Under the pieces are notes generated by a model. The model made no database searches. It was not told the DNA's origin and worked only from the letters and a program-made list of their open reading frames with translations. Below, one piece after another: positions 16,236 through 25,542 of a DNA stretch of 64,000 nucleotides (within the stretch, counting starts at the first letter, position 1; each line of letters begins with the position of its first letter). The position numbers and the translations under genes were made by a program. Source of the DNA: Actinomycetospora lutea (GTDB lineage Bacteria > Actinomycetota > Actinomycetes > Mycobacteriales > Pseudonocardiaceae); the NCBI RefSeq assembly GCF_028737205.1, contig NZ_JAQZAL010000001.1, positions 124,001 to 188,000 of the forward strand, in the 5' to 3' direction.

Positions 16236-18956
16236 TCACGATAACCGAGGGTCGCCGGCCTCCGTCGTCGCTGCGGCGCCGTCCGGGAACCGCCGGACGA
16301 GCTCGCTGCGTGATCGCAGCCCGAGCTTGCGGTAGACGCGCGTCAGGTGGTTCTCGACCGTCTTGCGGGAGACGAACAGCGCCGCCGCGGCCTCGTCGTT
16401 CGACCGGCCCTCGGCGACGACCCGCGCCACCTGGAACTCCTGGGGCGTCAGGGCCGCCCACGCGGCCTGCGCGGGCGCGCGCCGCGGGGAGGACACGCCC
16501 GCCGCCGCGAGCTCGGACTCGGCGCGGGCCGCCCACGGCCGCGCGCCGAGCGCGACGAACACGGCGTGCGCGTCACGGGCGACCGGGCGCGCCGCGGTGG
16601 GACGGCGCAGGCGGCGCAGGCACTCGGCCTCGGCGAGCAGCGTCCGGGCGCGCTCGAACGGCTGGTCGCACCGCGCGTGGGCCTCCCGGGCCCGCGCGAA
16701 GCACGCGGCGGCCTCGTCGGGGTCCTCGGCCAGGAGCCCGCGGCACCGGTGCGCCGTCGCGACCGGGAAGGCGAGGTCGGTCTTCGTCTCCCACCAGGCG
16801 AGCACCTCGCGGGCCCGGTCGCCCCGCCCGCTGCGGACGAGCGCCTCGGCGAGGTCGGGGCCGTAGGCCACGACGTTGCTCGCCTCGAGGCCGTCGGCGC
16901 GGGCGCGGCGGTGGGCCACCTCGAGGTGGTCGACGGCGTCGTCGGTCTCGCCGACGACGAGGGCGGCGAGGCCCTCCACCGCCGGGGCGTAGGTCTGCAG
17001 GCAGTCGATGCCGTGCGAGCCGACCGCGGCCAGGACGCGCCGGGTGCTCGCGCGGCTGTCCTCGACGGCGCCGGTCGCCGCGTCGAGGCGGGCCAGGATC
17101 ATCGTGGCGAGCGCGGCGGTGCCCGCCTCGCCCAGCTCCTCGGCCCACTGCCGGGCCTCGACGGCGTCGGCGCGCGCCGCGGGCCACCGCCCCCGCCAGC
17201 AGTCGAGCTCGGCGCGGATCGCGTGCGCGTACGCCAGGACCGACGCCACGCCGTGGCGCCGGCCCGTGGTCAGCAGGGCGTCGATGCGCCGGTCGGCGTC
17301 CTCGTAGCGCTCGGTGTGGACGGCGACCTGGGCGAGCTGCGCGGCGACCTGCAGGTCGCCGGAGACCGCGTCGGCGTCGAGCCCGTCGAGCAGCGCGAGC
17401 GCCTCGCGGGTCCGCCCGCCGAGCACGAGCGCGCACACCCGCGCCGGGCCCGCCGACCCGGGCGCGAGGGCCGTGGCGCGGCGGGCGAGGTCGAGCATCG
17501 CGTGGACCCGGCCCGCCATCCCGGCCGGCATCGTCGCCTCGGCGTAGAGCCCGGCCGCGGTGGCGGCGTCCACCGGCGCCACGCGCTCGGCCGCGCGGAC
17601 GAGGTCGGCGTGCGCGCGGCGGGGGTCGCCGAGCCAGGCGGTCGCGCGGCTCCGGACGACCTCGACGCGGGCGGCGAACCGCACGTCGTCGTCCAGCGCG
17701 GCCGCCGCCTCGGCGTGGCCGGCGGCGAGGTCGAGGGCCCCGGCGAGGAGGAACTCGCGGGCCGCGGCGAGGAAGCGCTCGGCGCGGTGACGGCGGTCGG
17801 TGGTGAGCTGCGCGGCCCGCGCCCACGCCTCGCCGGCGCTGCGGTGCCCGCCGAGCTGGGTCGCCGAGCAGGCCGCCGCGGCGAGCTGCGCGGCCACGGC
17901 GTCGTCGGCGCCGTCCGCGGTGGCGGCGAGGTGCCAGGCGCGGCGTGCCCCCGTCGTCCGCGCCGCGAGGGCGGTGTGGACCCGGCGCGTCGTCGTCGCG
18001 TCGGCGCCGAGGACGACCGGGCGCAGCAGGGGATGGCGCAGGACGTGCCGGTCGCCCCGAGTGTGGATCAGGCCCGCCTGCTCGGCGAGCCGCTGGTCGC
18101 GGGCGGACACCCCGAGGTCGGCGAGCACCCGGTCCACGACGCCGGCGTCGGCCGACCCCGCGCCCGCCACCACGGCCACGGCGGTGCGCGCCGCGTCCGG
18201 GAGCCCCTCGAGCGCATGCGTCCACAGCGCCGCCAGGGCCGGGCCCGGGCGCGGGGCCCGTCCCCCCGTCCGGTGGCGGGCGTTCTCGACGAGGGCCAGC
18301 GGGTGCCCGGCGAGGTCCTCGACGAGGCGGTCGAGCGCCACGGGCGGGAGCCGGTCCGCGAGCGGGCCGAGGAGCAGGCGGCTCTCCTCGGCGCCGAGCC
18401 CGTCGAGGTCGACGACGCGGGCGGAGGGGACCGTGCGGCCCCGGTCGCGCGTCGCGAGCAGCAGCGCGACCCGCGGCGAGCGCAGCCGCCGGGCCACGAA
18501 CAGCAGGACCTCCTCCGACGGGGTGTCGACCCACTGCAGGTCGTCGACGACCACCAGCAGCGGCTCGGCGTCGCCCGCGGCCTCCAGCAGGCCGAGCGCC
18601 GCGGCGCAGACCGCCAGCGAGCCCCCGGCGCGCCCCGCCCGCAGCGCGGCGCTGACCTCGAGCGCCTCGCGCTGGACGTCCGGCAGCGCCGCGAGCGAGC
18701 GCCGCAGCGGCAGGACGAGATCGGCGAGGACCGCGAACGGCAGGTGGGCCTCCGCCTCGCTGCCGGCGACGCGCACGGCGCGCGCGGGCGAGCGCTCGCA
18801 CACGCGGTGCAGGAGCTCGGTCTTGCCGATCCCGGGCTCGCCGCGCACGAGCCCCACCCGCTCGGGACGACGGCCCGCGACGAGCGCGCTCAGGTCCTCG
18901 ATCTCGGCCGACCGCCCCACGAAGGTCGGCGCCGGCCGCGTGCCCGTGGCGGTCAT
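16236..18956 (-). CDS. Large LuxR-family (LAL-type) regulator with AAA ATPase
   Basis: This is a transcription factor of about 906 residues. An N-terminal ATPase domain has Walker A GEPGIGKTELL and Walker B LLVVVDDLQWVD. A long TPR-like helical region fills the middle. The C-terminus holds a LuxR helix-turn-helix (LTPQEFQVARVVAEGRSNDE ... SRKTVENHLTRVYRKLGLRS). Proteins with this layout (MalT/LAL type) bind a small inducer and ATP before activating promoters; the inducer here is unknown. The ATG giving MTATGTRPAPTFVG was chosen over an upstream GTG. It lies upstream of and codirectional with the phosphofructokinase gene. Confidence 0.9.
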   Translation of the reverse strand: MTATGTRPAPTFVGRSAEIEDLSALVAGRRPERVGLVRGEPGIGKTELLHRVCERSPARAVRVAGSEAEAHLPFAVLADLVLPLRRSLAALPDVQREALEVSAALRAGRAGGSLAVCAAALGLLEAAGDAEPLLVVVDDLQWVDTPSEEVLLFVARRLRSPRVALLLATRDRGRTVPSARVVDLDGLGAEESRLLLGPLADRLPPVALDRLVEDLAGHPLALVENARHRTGGRAPRPGPALAALWTHALEGLPDAARTAVAVVAGAGSADAGVVDRVLADLGVSARDQRLAEQAGLIHTRGDRHVLRHPLLRPVVLGADATTTRRVHTALAARTTGARRAWHLAATADGADDAVAAQLAAAACSATQLGGHRSAGEAWARAAQLTTDRRHRAERFLAAAREFLLAGALDLAAGHAEAAAALDDDVRFAARVEVVRSRATAWLGDPRRAHADLVRAAERVAPVDAATAAGLYAEATMPAGMAGRVHAMLDLARRATALAPGSAGPARVCALVLGGRTREALALLDGLDADAVSGDLQVAAQLAQVAVHTERYEDADRRIDALLTTGRRHGVASVLAYAHAIRAELDCWRGRWPAARADAVEARQWAEELGEAGTAALATMILARLDAATGAVEDSRASTRRVLAAVGSHGIDCLQTYAPAVEGLAALVVGETDDAVDHLEVAHRRARADGLEASNVVAYGPDLAEALVRSGRGDRAREVLAWWETKTDLAFPVATAHRCRGLLAEDPDEAAACFARAREAHARCDQPFERARTLLAEAECLRRLRRPTAARPVARDAHAVFVALGARPWAARAESELAAAGVSSPRRAPAQAAWAALTPQEFQVARVVAEGRSNDEAAAALFVSRKTVENHLTRVYRKLGLRSRSELVRRFPDGAAATTEAGDPRLS

Positions 18957-19385
18957 CGTGTCCCCCCGTGGTGGTGACACCGGGGCGTGCGTGGTCGATG
19001 GGACACAGGATGCCGCCGGTTCCGTCGGCGGTCGTGCCGCCTTTCGGGTCGGAGGCGGGGGATTTCCCCGGGGTCCGGAACGGCTTTCTACGCCGTCCGA
19101 AGGACGGGACGACCAAACGCGATCGCGCGGTCACCGATGGCGAGGACCGGGACCCCGTTGCGTACCCGTCCGCGCACTCCCCGCGACGGCGGGACCGGCG
19201 TCGCGGGAGTTCTCCCCACTGCCGACTTCGTGCACGGAGAGGAATCGTCGACAGCGGACAGTTCGGGGGACGCCGTGCCCGTCACGGGTGCTGTCCAGGT
19301 CGAGCCAGGGCGACGACGCGCTGCTCCCCGAGACCCCTCGACGCGGCGCCCGCCGCCGTCACCGGCACGGTCCCAGGAGGAGCCC
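18957..19385. other. Intergenic region before the protease operon
   Basis: I see no supportable gene in these 429 bases. They separate the divergent LuxR regulator from the leader-peptide gene, so the operon promoter should lie here. A short inverted repeat (GGGGA-TT-TCCCC, 19058-19069) could be a regulator site. The end carries the AGGAGG ribosome-binding site of the leader peptide. Open frames through the region have no start-site support. Confidence 0.5.
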
Positions 19386-19505
19386 ATGAGCGAGAGCACC
19401 GGACCACGTCGTGTCATCGCCCGGCGGCGACACGGCAGCCACGCCGTCGTCGACCAGGCGCCCGGAGTCGCCGAGTTCATCCGTTTCGCCGGGTTGCCGG
19501 CATGA
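19386..19505 (+). CDS. 39-residue leader peptide of the protease operon
   Basis: A very small gene starting MSESTGPRRVIARRRHGSHA, seven bases after a strong AGGAGG. Its stop overlaps the ATG of the next gene (ATGA), so the two are probably translationally coupled. The middle is basic (RRVIARRRHG) and the tail is hydrophobic (GVAEFIRFAGLPA). It could be a bioactive peptide, a regulatory subunit or cleavable inhibitor of the protease, or just a coupling leader; the sequence does not decide. No secretion signal or modification motif is visible. Confidence 0.6.
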   Translation: MSESTGPRRVIARRRHGSHAVVDQAPGVAEFIRFAGLPA

Positions 19506-21418
19506 GCACGCTGGAGGAGCAGCAGGGACGGGCCGCCGCGCGGTACAGGGACCGCGCACCCGAGCGGGCGGAGACGCAGCGCCGGCAGGAGGCGACGGGC
19601 ACGCTCGTCGTCGACGACCCCGCGCAGATCGAGGCCCGGGCCGAGCGGCTCATCGGCGACGCCGTCGGGAGCCGCGCGGTGCGCCAGGCCGCGCGGACCG
19701 GCGCGCTCGAACGGATCATCGCGGAGAACGACCTGCAGCCGAGCCTCTTCCTCGGCCGTGGGACCGCGATCGCCGAGTCGGTGGGCCGGGTGACGCTCCC
19801 GGGCGGCGGCGCGGGCACCGGCTTCCTCGTCGGCCGGCGGCTCCTGCTGACCAACAACCACGTCCTGCCCGACGCGTCGACCGCGGCGAGCGCCCTGGTC
19901 GAGTTCGACTTCGAGCTCGGGCCCGACGGCCGGCCGGAGACGCCCTCCGCGTTCGCCCTCGACCCGGACACGCTCTACCTCACCGACGAGGAGGTCGACG
20001 CGAGCCTCGTCGCGGTCGCACCGGCGAACGGGGTCGTGGCCGGGGACAGGTACGGGTGGAACCGGCTCCGCCAGCAGCAGGGCAAGATCGTCATCGGCGA
20101 GGCCGCCAACGTCATCGGCCACCCCTCGGGACGCCGCAAGGAGATCGCGGTCCGCAACAACCGACTGCTCGACCAGCTCGACGTCTTCCTCCACTACGAG
20201 GCCGACACCGAGCCGGGCAACTCCGGTTCGCCGGTGTTCAACGACCAGTGGGAGGTCGTGGCGCTGCACCACTCCGGGGTGCCGAGCACCAACGCCGACG
20301 GTGACCTGCTCACCGCCGACGGGACCGTGTGGGACGCGTCGATGGGCGAGGCGGCGATCGCCTGGGTGGCGAACGAGGGCGCGCGCATCTCGGTGGTCCT
20401 CGCGCGCCTCGGCGAGCTCGCGCAGGCGGTCGGGCGGACGGCGCTGCTCGACGAGCTCGGCGCCGAGGCGCTCGTCGGCACCGTGCCGGCGGCGCCGGCG
20501 CACGTCGTGACCCCCACCAGGCGCGAGAGCACCGGCCGGCGGGGCCTGCGCGCCGTGCCGGAGACCCCGCCGCACGTCGTGTTCCTGCACGGCCGCGCGC
20601 AGCAGGGCCGGGACCCCGTCGAGCTGCGGTCCGTCTGGGCCGGCGGCCTGGCCCGGGGGCTCGGCCTCGTCCAGCGCCCTCCGCTCGACGCCACCCGCGT
20701 CTGGTTCCCGTACTACGGGGACAGCCTCGCCGCCCTGGCCGGCCCGTCCGCCGTGGAGACCACGGTGACGGGTGACGAGGAGGCGCCGGCGGCGGTGCGG
20801 GCGGCGCCGGCGGGCGGGTCGGCGCGGGACACCTACGCCGCGCTGATCGAGGACGCCGCCTCGCGCGCCGGGTTCCGTCCCGACGCGAGGGAAGGGTTCG
20901 GTGACCTGCTCGGCACCGTCCAGTCCGCGCTCACCCACCTCGCCAACAGGAGCCGGCTCGACGACCTGTTCATCGCCCTGCGGTTCCGCGACGTCGCGCT
21001 GTACCTGGACGACGACCAGGTCCGGAGCGCCGTCCTGGACACGGTCCTCGAGACCTTCCCGACGACCGGCCCGGTGACGCTCGTGTCCCACAGCCTCGGC
21101 ACCGTGGTCGCCCTCGACCTGCTGACCCGGGTCCCGGCGGGCGTGGACGTGCGACTGCTCGTCACCGCCGGCAGCCCGCTCGGCCTCGACTCCGTGAACA
21201 AGCGGCTCCTGGCCGGCGGGCCGCGGCAGCCGGACGTGCAGCGGTGGGTCAACGCCTGGTGCCTCGCCGATGCGGTGGCCATCGGGTGCCCGCTCGCCCC
21301 GACCTGGGGCCGCGGCGTCGAGGACGTCCGGACCGACAACCCGCTCACCGCGGCGCACTCGATCGCCGAGTACCTCGCCGACCTGCGGGTGGCGTCGGCG
21401 ATCGGCGACGGGGCGTGA
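19502..21418 (+). CDS. Trypsin-like serine protease fused to alpha/beta hydrolase
   Basis: This 638-residue protein has three parts. A helical N-terminus ends in ALERIIAENDLQPSLFLGRG. A chymotrypsin-fold protease follows, with probable triad His120 (TNNHV), Asp166 (VDASLV) and Ser241 (EPGNSGSPV). After a linker around residue 340 comes an alpha/beta hydrolase with HVVFLHGRAQQG and a nucleophile elbow SHSLGT (Ser531). No signal peptide is seen, so it should act in the cytoplasm. It is the second gene of an operon that continues with a protease-nuclease fusion. By analogy with other protease-effector fusions I infer that the protease controls or releases the hydrolase, which could attack lipid or ester substrates. 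Confidence 0.85.
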   Translation: MSTLEEQQGRAAARYRDRAPERAETQRRQEATGTLVVDDPAQIEARAERLIGDAVGSRAVRQAARTGALERIIAENDLQPSLFLGRGTAIAESVGRVTLPGGGAGTGFLVGRRLLLTNNHVLPDASTAASALVEFDFELGPDGRPETPSAFALDPDTLYLTDEEVDASLVAVAPANGVVAGDRYGWNRLRQQQGKIVIGEAANVIGHPSGRRKEIAVRNNRLLDQLDVFLHYEADTEPGNSGSPVFNDQWEVVALHHSGVPSTNADGDLLTADGTVWDASMGEAAIAWVANEGARISVVLARLGELAQAVGRTALLDELGAEALVGTVPAAPAHVVTPTRRESTGRRGLRAVPETPPHVVFLHGRAQQGRDPVELRSVWAGGLARGLGLVQRPPLDATRVWFPYYGDSLAALAGPSAVETTVTGDEEAPAAVRAAPAGGSARDTYAALIEDAASRAGFRPDAREGFGDLLGTVQSALTHLANRSRLDDLFIALRFRDVALYLDDDQVRSAVLDTVLETFPTTGPVTLVSHSLGTVVALDLLTRVPAGVDVRLLVTAGSPLGLDSVNKRLLAGGPRQPDVQRWVNAWCLADAVAIGCPLAPTWGRGVEDVRTDNPLTAAHSIAEYLADLRVASAIGDGA

Positions 21419-21419
21419 C

Positions 21420-23378
21420 GTGCCCGGCGAGCGAGAGGCGCAGCGGCTCAGCGACGTCTCGGCGCGCCTCAAGAACTCCCCGGCGCTCGAGGCGGCCGTC
21501 CGCGAGGCGATCTCGACGCACCGCGTCCCGGCCGTCACCGCCGAGCTGACGGATCAGGCCGTCACCCAGGTCGAGCGCGACGCGGACCGCCTCGAGCGCC
21601 TCGTGGCGCTCGGCCCGCTGGAGGCCATCGTGCAGCGGGTCGGCCGCCCTCCGCTCCTGATCCGCGACGACGCCGTCGTGATGGAGCCCCTCCCGGACCT
21701 GCCGAGGGGGACCCCGAAGAAGATCGAGTCGGCCGAGCGCTTCATCCCCTCGATCGGGCGGGTGGAGTTCGTCAACGCCCGGATGCCGTGGGGCGGCACC
21801 GGGTGGGTGATCGCGAAGGACGGCGACGCGGCGCTCGTGGCGACCAATCGGCACGTCGCCCGGATCGTCGCCCGGCGGGTCGCGGACGGTCGCGGGGTCT
21901 TCCTCAGGTCGACGATCTCCGGCTCGCTCATGGGTGCCGACCTGGACTTCCACGAGGAGGTGGGGTCGCGCCCGCAGGACGCGCGTCCCTTCGAGGTCGC
22001 CGACATCGTCTACCTGGCCGACGACGCCGCACCCGACGTCGCGGTGCTCCGCATCGTCGGGGACCACCCGCCCGAGCCCGTGCCCCTCGCCGCGACTCCG
22101 GCGGTGGAGGGCGAGCTCGTCGCCGTGGTGGGCTATCCCGCCTTCGACGACCGCAACGACATCGACGCCCAGGCGCGCTACTTCCGCGACCTGTTCGAGG
22201 TGAAGCGCTTCGCTCCGGGGCGGGTGATGCAGCCGTTGACGAGCCGCACGACGCTGCGCCACGACTGCACCACCCTCGGCGGGAACTCGGGCTCGCCCGT
22301 CATCAGCCTCGACCACGCAGGCGTGGTCGGCCTGCACTTCGCCGGGGTCTTCGGGAAGGAGAACTCCGCGGTCGGTGTCGACACCCTGCGCCGGCTCGTC
22401 GAGTCCGACTTCCGGCCGCGGGGCACGGGACCCATCGAGGCGGTGCGTCCCGAGACCGAGGCCCCGAGGGACGGGAAGCACTCGGCCGCCGACCTCGCCG
22501 GCCGCTCCGGCTACGACCCCGTCTTCCTCGGCCGCCGCTTCGCGACACCGTGGCCGGGGCTCCCGGAGAGCGTGCTCGCCGACCTCGCCCGCCCGAGCGA
22601 CGAGACGGAGGACCAGCCCGGCGAGCTGCGGTACGTGCACTTCGGGGTGCGGTACTCGGCATCCCGTCGCCAGCCGCGGATGACCGCGGTGAACATCGAC
22701 GGTTCACGCCTCGTGCCGATCAAGCGGAGCAACGACCGCTGGTTCCACGACGGGCGCATCGACCGGGACCTGCAGCTCGACCAGGACGACTACCGCGATC
22801 CCCGGATCGACCGCGGCCACATGGTGCGCCGCCAGGACCCGAACTGGGACGAGGAGGTCGCGGAGCAGGCGAACGCCGACACCTTCCACTACACCAACGC
22901 CGCCCTGCAGCACTCGGAGCTGAACCAGGGCACGACGCTCTGGCTCGGTCTGGAGGACCTCGTCCTGGACAGTGCCCGGACCCACGGCTTCATGGCGTGC
23001 GTGTTCACGGGACCCGTCCTCCGCGACGACGATCCCGAGATCGTGCCGGGACTCCCGACGCCGTTGGAGTTCTGGAAGGTCGTGGCCATGGTCGACGCGG
23101 ATCGTCGCCGCCTCCACGCGACGGCCTACCTGCTGAGCCAGGGACAGATGATCCGCGACCTCCTGGAGAAGCGCCGCCGCACCGAGTCCAACGAGGGCTT
23201 CGTGCTCGGGGCGTACCGGACGTTCCAGATCGCGGTGCGCGACCTGGCCGACGCGACCGGCTACGACCTCTCCGCGTACACCGCTGCGGACCCGCTCGAT
23301 CCCCGGGACGACACCCACGAGTCGGTCGGCTTCCCGGCCTACGTGGCGCTCGAGCGCCCCGAGGACGCGGTGCTCTGA
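21420..23378 (+). CDS. Trypsin-like serine protease fused to DNA/RNA non-specific endonuclease
   Basis: This 652-residue protein has a helical N-terminus containing PLEAIVQRVGRPPLLIRDD. A trypsin-like domain follows, with His145 (TNRHVA), Asp206 (PDVAVLRI) and Ser290 (TLGGNSGSPV). The C-terminus is a NUC1-type nuclease with the DRGHMVRRQDPNW motif (catalytic His467) and a downstream Asn-rich segment (YTNAALQHSELNQG). NUC1 enzymes cut DNA and RNA without sequence preference using a divalent metal. There is no signal peptide. The GTG start lies one base after the previous stop, so the two proteins are likely made together. A cytoplasmic nuclease coupled to a protease suggests a suicide effector; that is inference. 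Confidence 0.87.
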   Translation: MPGEREAQRLSDVSARLKNSPALEAAVREAISTHRVPAVTAELTDQAVTQVERDADRLERLVALGPLEAIVQRVGRPPLLIRDDAVVMEPLPDLPRGTPKKIESAERFIPSIGRVEFVNARMPWGGTGWVIAKDGDAALVATNRHVARIVARRVADGRGVFLRSTISGSLMGADLDFHEEVGSRPQDARPFEVADIVYLADDAAPDVAVLRIVGDHPPEPVPLAATPAVEGELVAVVGYPAFDDRNDIDAQARYFRDLFEVKRFAPGRVMQPLTSRTTLRHDCTTLGGNSGSPVISLDHAGVVGLHFAGVFGKENSAVGVDTLRRLVESDFRPRGTGPIEAVRPETEAPRDGKHSAADLAGRSGYDPVFLGRRFATPWPGLPESVLADLARPSDETEDQPGELRYVHFGVRYSASRRQPRMTAVNIDGSRLVPIKRSNDRWFHDGRIDRDLQLDQDDYRDPRIDRGHMVRRQDPNWDEEVAEQANADTFHYTNAALQHSELNQGTTLWLGLEDLVLDSARTHGFMACVFTGPVLRDDDPEIVPGLPTPLEFWKVVAMVDADRRRLHATAYLLSQGQMIRDLLEKRRRTESNEGFVLGAYRTFQIAVRDLADATGYDLSAYTAADPLDPRDDTHESVGFPAYVALERPEDAVL

Positions 23379-23426
23379 GGAGGGGTCGCGCCGAGCGCGA
23401 CCGACGACGAGGGGGGGAGACCGGAC

Positions 23427-25481
23427 GTGCCCGACGACCCGGCACACCACGGCCGCTGGGACCCGGTGGTCGGCCTGCCCGACGTCCCGATCCACGTCGC
23501 CGTCCTGCCGACGGGACAGGTGCTCGCGTGGGGGCGGCGGCGCGACCCGCACGGGAGCCTGGACCAGCAGGGCTGCGCCCCGTTCCTCTGGGACCCGGCC
23601 ACCGGCGCCACCATGCCGACCGACGAGCCCCGCCGCGCCGACGGCACGCCGGTCAACCTCTTCTGCGCGGGGCACGCCGTCCTCGCCGACGGGCGGCTGC
23701 TCGTCGCGGGGGGACACGTCGCCGACGGCGACGGCCTCGCCCAGGCCTGCGTCTACGACGCCGACCAGGGCACCTGGACGCCGCTGCCCGATGTCCGCAG
23801 CGGGCGGTGGTACCCCAGCGCCCTCACGCTCGCCGACGGGCGCGTGCTCGTGATCTCCGGCAGTCACCAGGACGGCCCGGACCAGCCCGTGGAGCCCGTT
23901 CCCGAGATCTGGGACGGTGCCACGTGGTCGCCGACGCGCGACTTCGTCGGCCTGCCGCTCTACCCGCGGGTCCACCAGCTGCCGGACGGCCGGGTCGCGA
24001 TGGTCGGCCCGAACCCGGAGACGAAGCTGCTCGACCCGGCCGGGGCGGGGGACTGGACCCCGCCGCCGGGCCCGGCGATCCCGCGCGCGCAGGGCGAGCG
24101 ACAGTACGGGCCGGCGGTGATGTACGAGCCCGGCAAGGTGGTCTACCTGGGCGGCGGGAACGACGCCGGCGACCACCGCCCCACGGACCGGTGCGAGACG
24201 ATCGACCTCACCGTGCCGGACCCGGTCTGGACGCCCGCCGCGCCGATGGCCTTCCGGCGCCGCCAGCACAACGCCACCCTGCTGCCCGACGGCACCGTGC
24301 TGGTCACCGGCGGGACGAGCGGGCCGGACTTCAACGACCTCACGCCCGGATCGCCGGTGCACGCCGCCGAGCTCTGGGATCCCGCGACCGACACCTGGAC
24401 GACACTGGCGGCCGAGAGCGTCGACCGGTGCTACCACGCCACCGCCGTCCTGCTGCCCGACGGGACCGTCCTGTCCGGGGGCGGCGGGGAGTTCGTCGTC
24501 GGCGCGGCCCCCAACGCCCCGGCCGACACCCATCGCGACGCGCAGGTCCTCCACCCGCCGTACCTCTTCCGCGGGCCGCGACCGACGATCACGGCGGCCC
24601 CGGCCGTGATCACGCCGGGGGAGACGTTCACCGTGACCACCGACGAGCCCGTCGCCGCCGTGACCCTCGTGCGCCTGTCCTCGGTGACGCACACGCTCAA
24701 CACCGACCAGCGCTTCCTCCGGCTCGCGACCACCTCCGACGCGGCCGATCCCCGGACGCTCGCCGTCACCGCACCCCCGAGCTCCACCGACTGGCCGCCC
24801 GGTCCGGCGATGCTCTTCGTCCTCACCGACGACGGGGTGCCCTCGGTGGCCCACCTCCTCCGCGTCGCCGTGACCGCCCCGCCACCCGCCCCGGCGGCCC
24901 CGGGGGTGCCGGCGGCCCCGGAGCGCACGGCGGGGCGCCCGGCCCGCCCGTCCGGCACCGTGGTGACGGTCGGGCTCACGGCCCAGTGCCCGTACGGCCT
25001 CGGTCCGTGCTGGGGCGGCGCCTACTCCGCGCTGCAGCACCTCGCCGGCGTCGCGCACGTCGAGCCGGTCCCGGACCACACCGACCAGACCGCGCAGGTC
25101 GTCCTCGCGCACCGCGGGCTGCCCGACCTCGCCGGGTGGCCCGACCAGCTCGCGCGGTGGGCGAACGCCAGCTACGTCCTGCGCGGCGTCGAGGTGACCC
25201 TGGCGGGTGACCTCGGCGGGGACCCCGGCGACCCGCACCTGGTCTCGCCGGACCTGGCCGCGCCGCTGCGCCTGCTCCGGATCGCGCCCGGTCACCACGT
25301 GCTGTGGGACCTGCGACGGCGTCGTCGGCGCTCGCTGACCGCCGACGAGCGCGACGCCCACCGCCGGCTCGTCGCCCTGCGGGCGTCGGGTGCCGGTGCC
25401 GCGGTGCGCGTCACCGGCCCGCTCCGGCTCGTGCGGGGACGGGCCGTGATGGCGGTGCGCGCGTTCTCCGGACAGCGCTGA
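23427..25481 (+). CDS. Galactose-oxidase-like copper radical oxidase with HMA-like tail
   Basis: This 684-residue protein has a kelch beta-propeller followed by the DUF1929 early-set domain (HPPYLFRGPRPTITAAP). Residues matching the copper and radical ligands of galactose oxidase are present: Cys80 (NLFCAGH), Tyr129 (GRWYPSA), Tyr336-His337 (DRCYHATAVLLPDG) and His422 (SSVTHTLNTDQ). The family oxidises alcohols or aldehydes with release of hydrogen peroxide. Family members are normally exported, but no signal peptide is visible here. The last 170 residues form an extra domain with CPYGLGPCWGG and a heavy-metal-associated-like pattern. It follows the protease-nuclease gene by 48 bases and starts at GTG. 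Confidence 0.82.
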   Translation: MPDDPAHHGRWDPVVGLPDVPIHVAVLPTGQVLAWGRRRDPHGSLDQQGCAPFLWDPATGATMPTDEPRRADGTPVNLFCAGHAVLADGRLLVAGGHVADGDGLAQACVYDADQGTWTPLPDVRSGRWYPSALTLADGRVLVISGSHQDGPDQPVEPVPEIWDGATWSPTRDFVGLPLYPRVHQLPDGRVAMVGPNPETKLLDPAGAGDWTPPPGPAIPRAQGERQYGPAVMYEPGKVVYLGGGNDAGDHRPTDRCETIDLTVPDPVWTPAAPMAFRRRQHNATLLPDGTVLVTGGTSGPDFNDLTPGSPVHAAELWDPATDTWTTLAAESVDRCYHATAVLLPDGTVLSGGGGEFVVGAAPNAPADTHRDAQVLHPPYLFRGPRPTITAAPAVITPGETFTVTTDEPVAAVTLVRLSSVTHTLNTDQRFLRLATTSDAADPRTLAVTAPPSSTDWPPGPAMLFVLTDDGVPSVAHLLRVAVTAPPPAPAAPGVPAAPERTAGRPARPSGTVVTVGLTAQCPYGLGPCWGGAYSALQHLAGVAHVEPVPDHTDQTAQVVLAHRGLPDLAGWPDQLARWANASYVLRGVEVTLAGDLGGDPGDPHLVSPDLAAPLRLLRIAPGHHVLWDLRRRRRRSLTADERDAHRRLVALRASGAGAAVRVTGPLRLVRGRAVMAVRAFSGQR

Positions 25482-25542
25482 GCGACGCGCCGCCGTCCGG
25501 GCTACGGTGCGGCGGTCCCGCTGCCCGCCGTCCGGAGGAACC

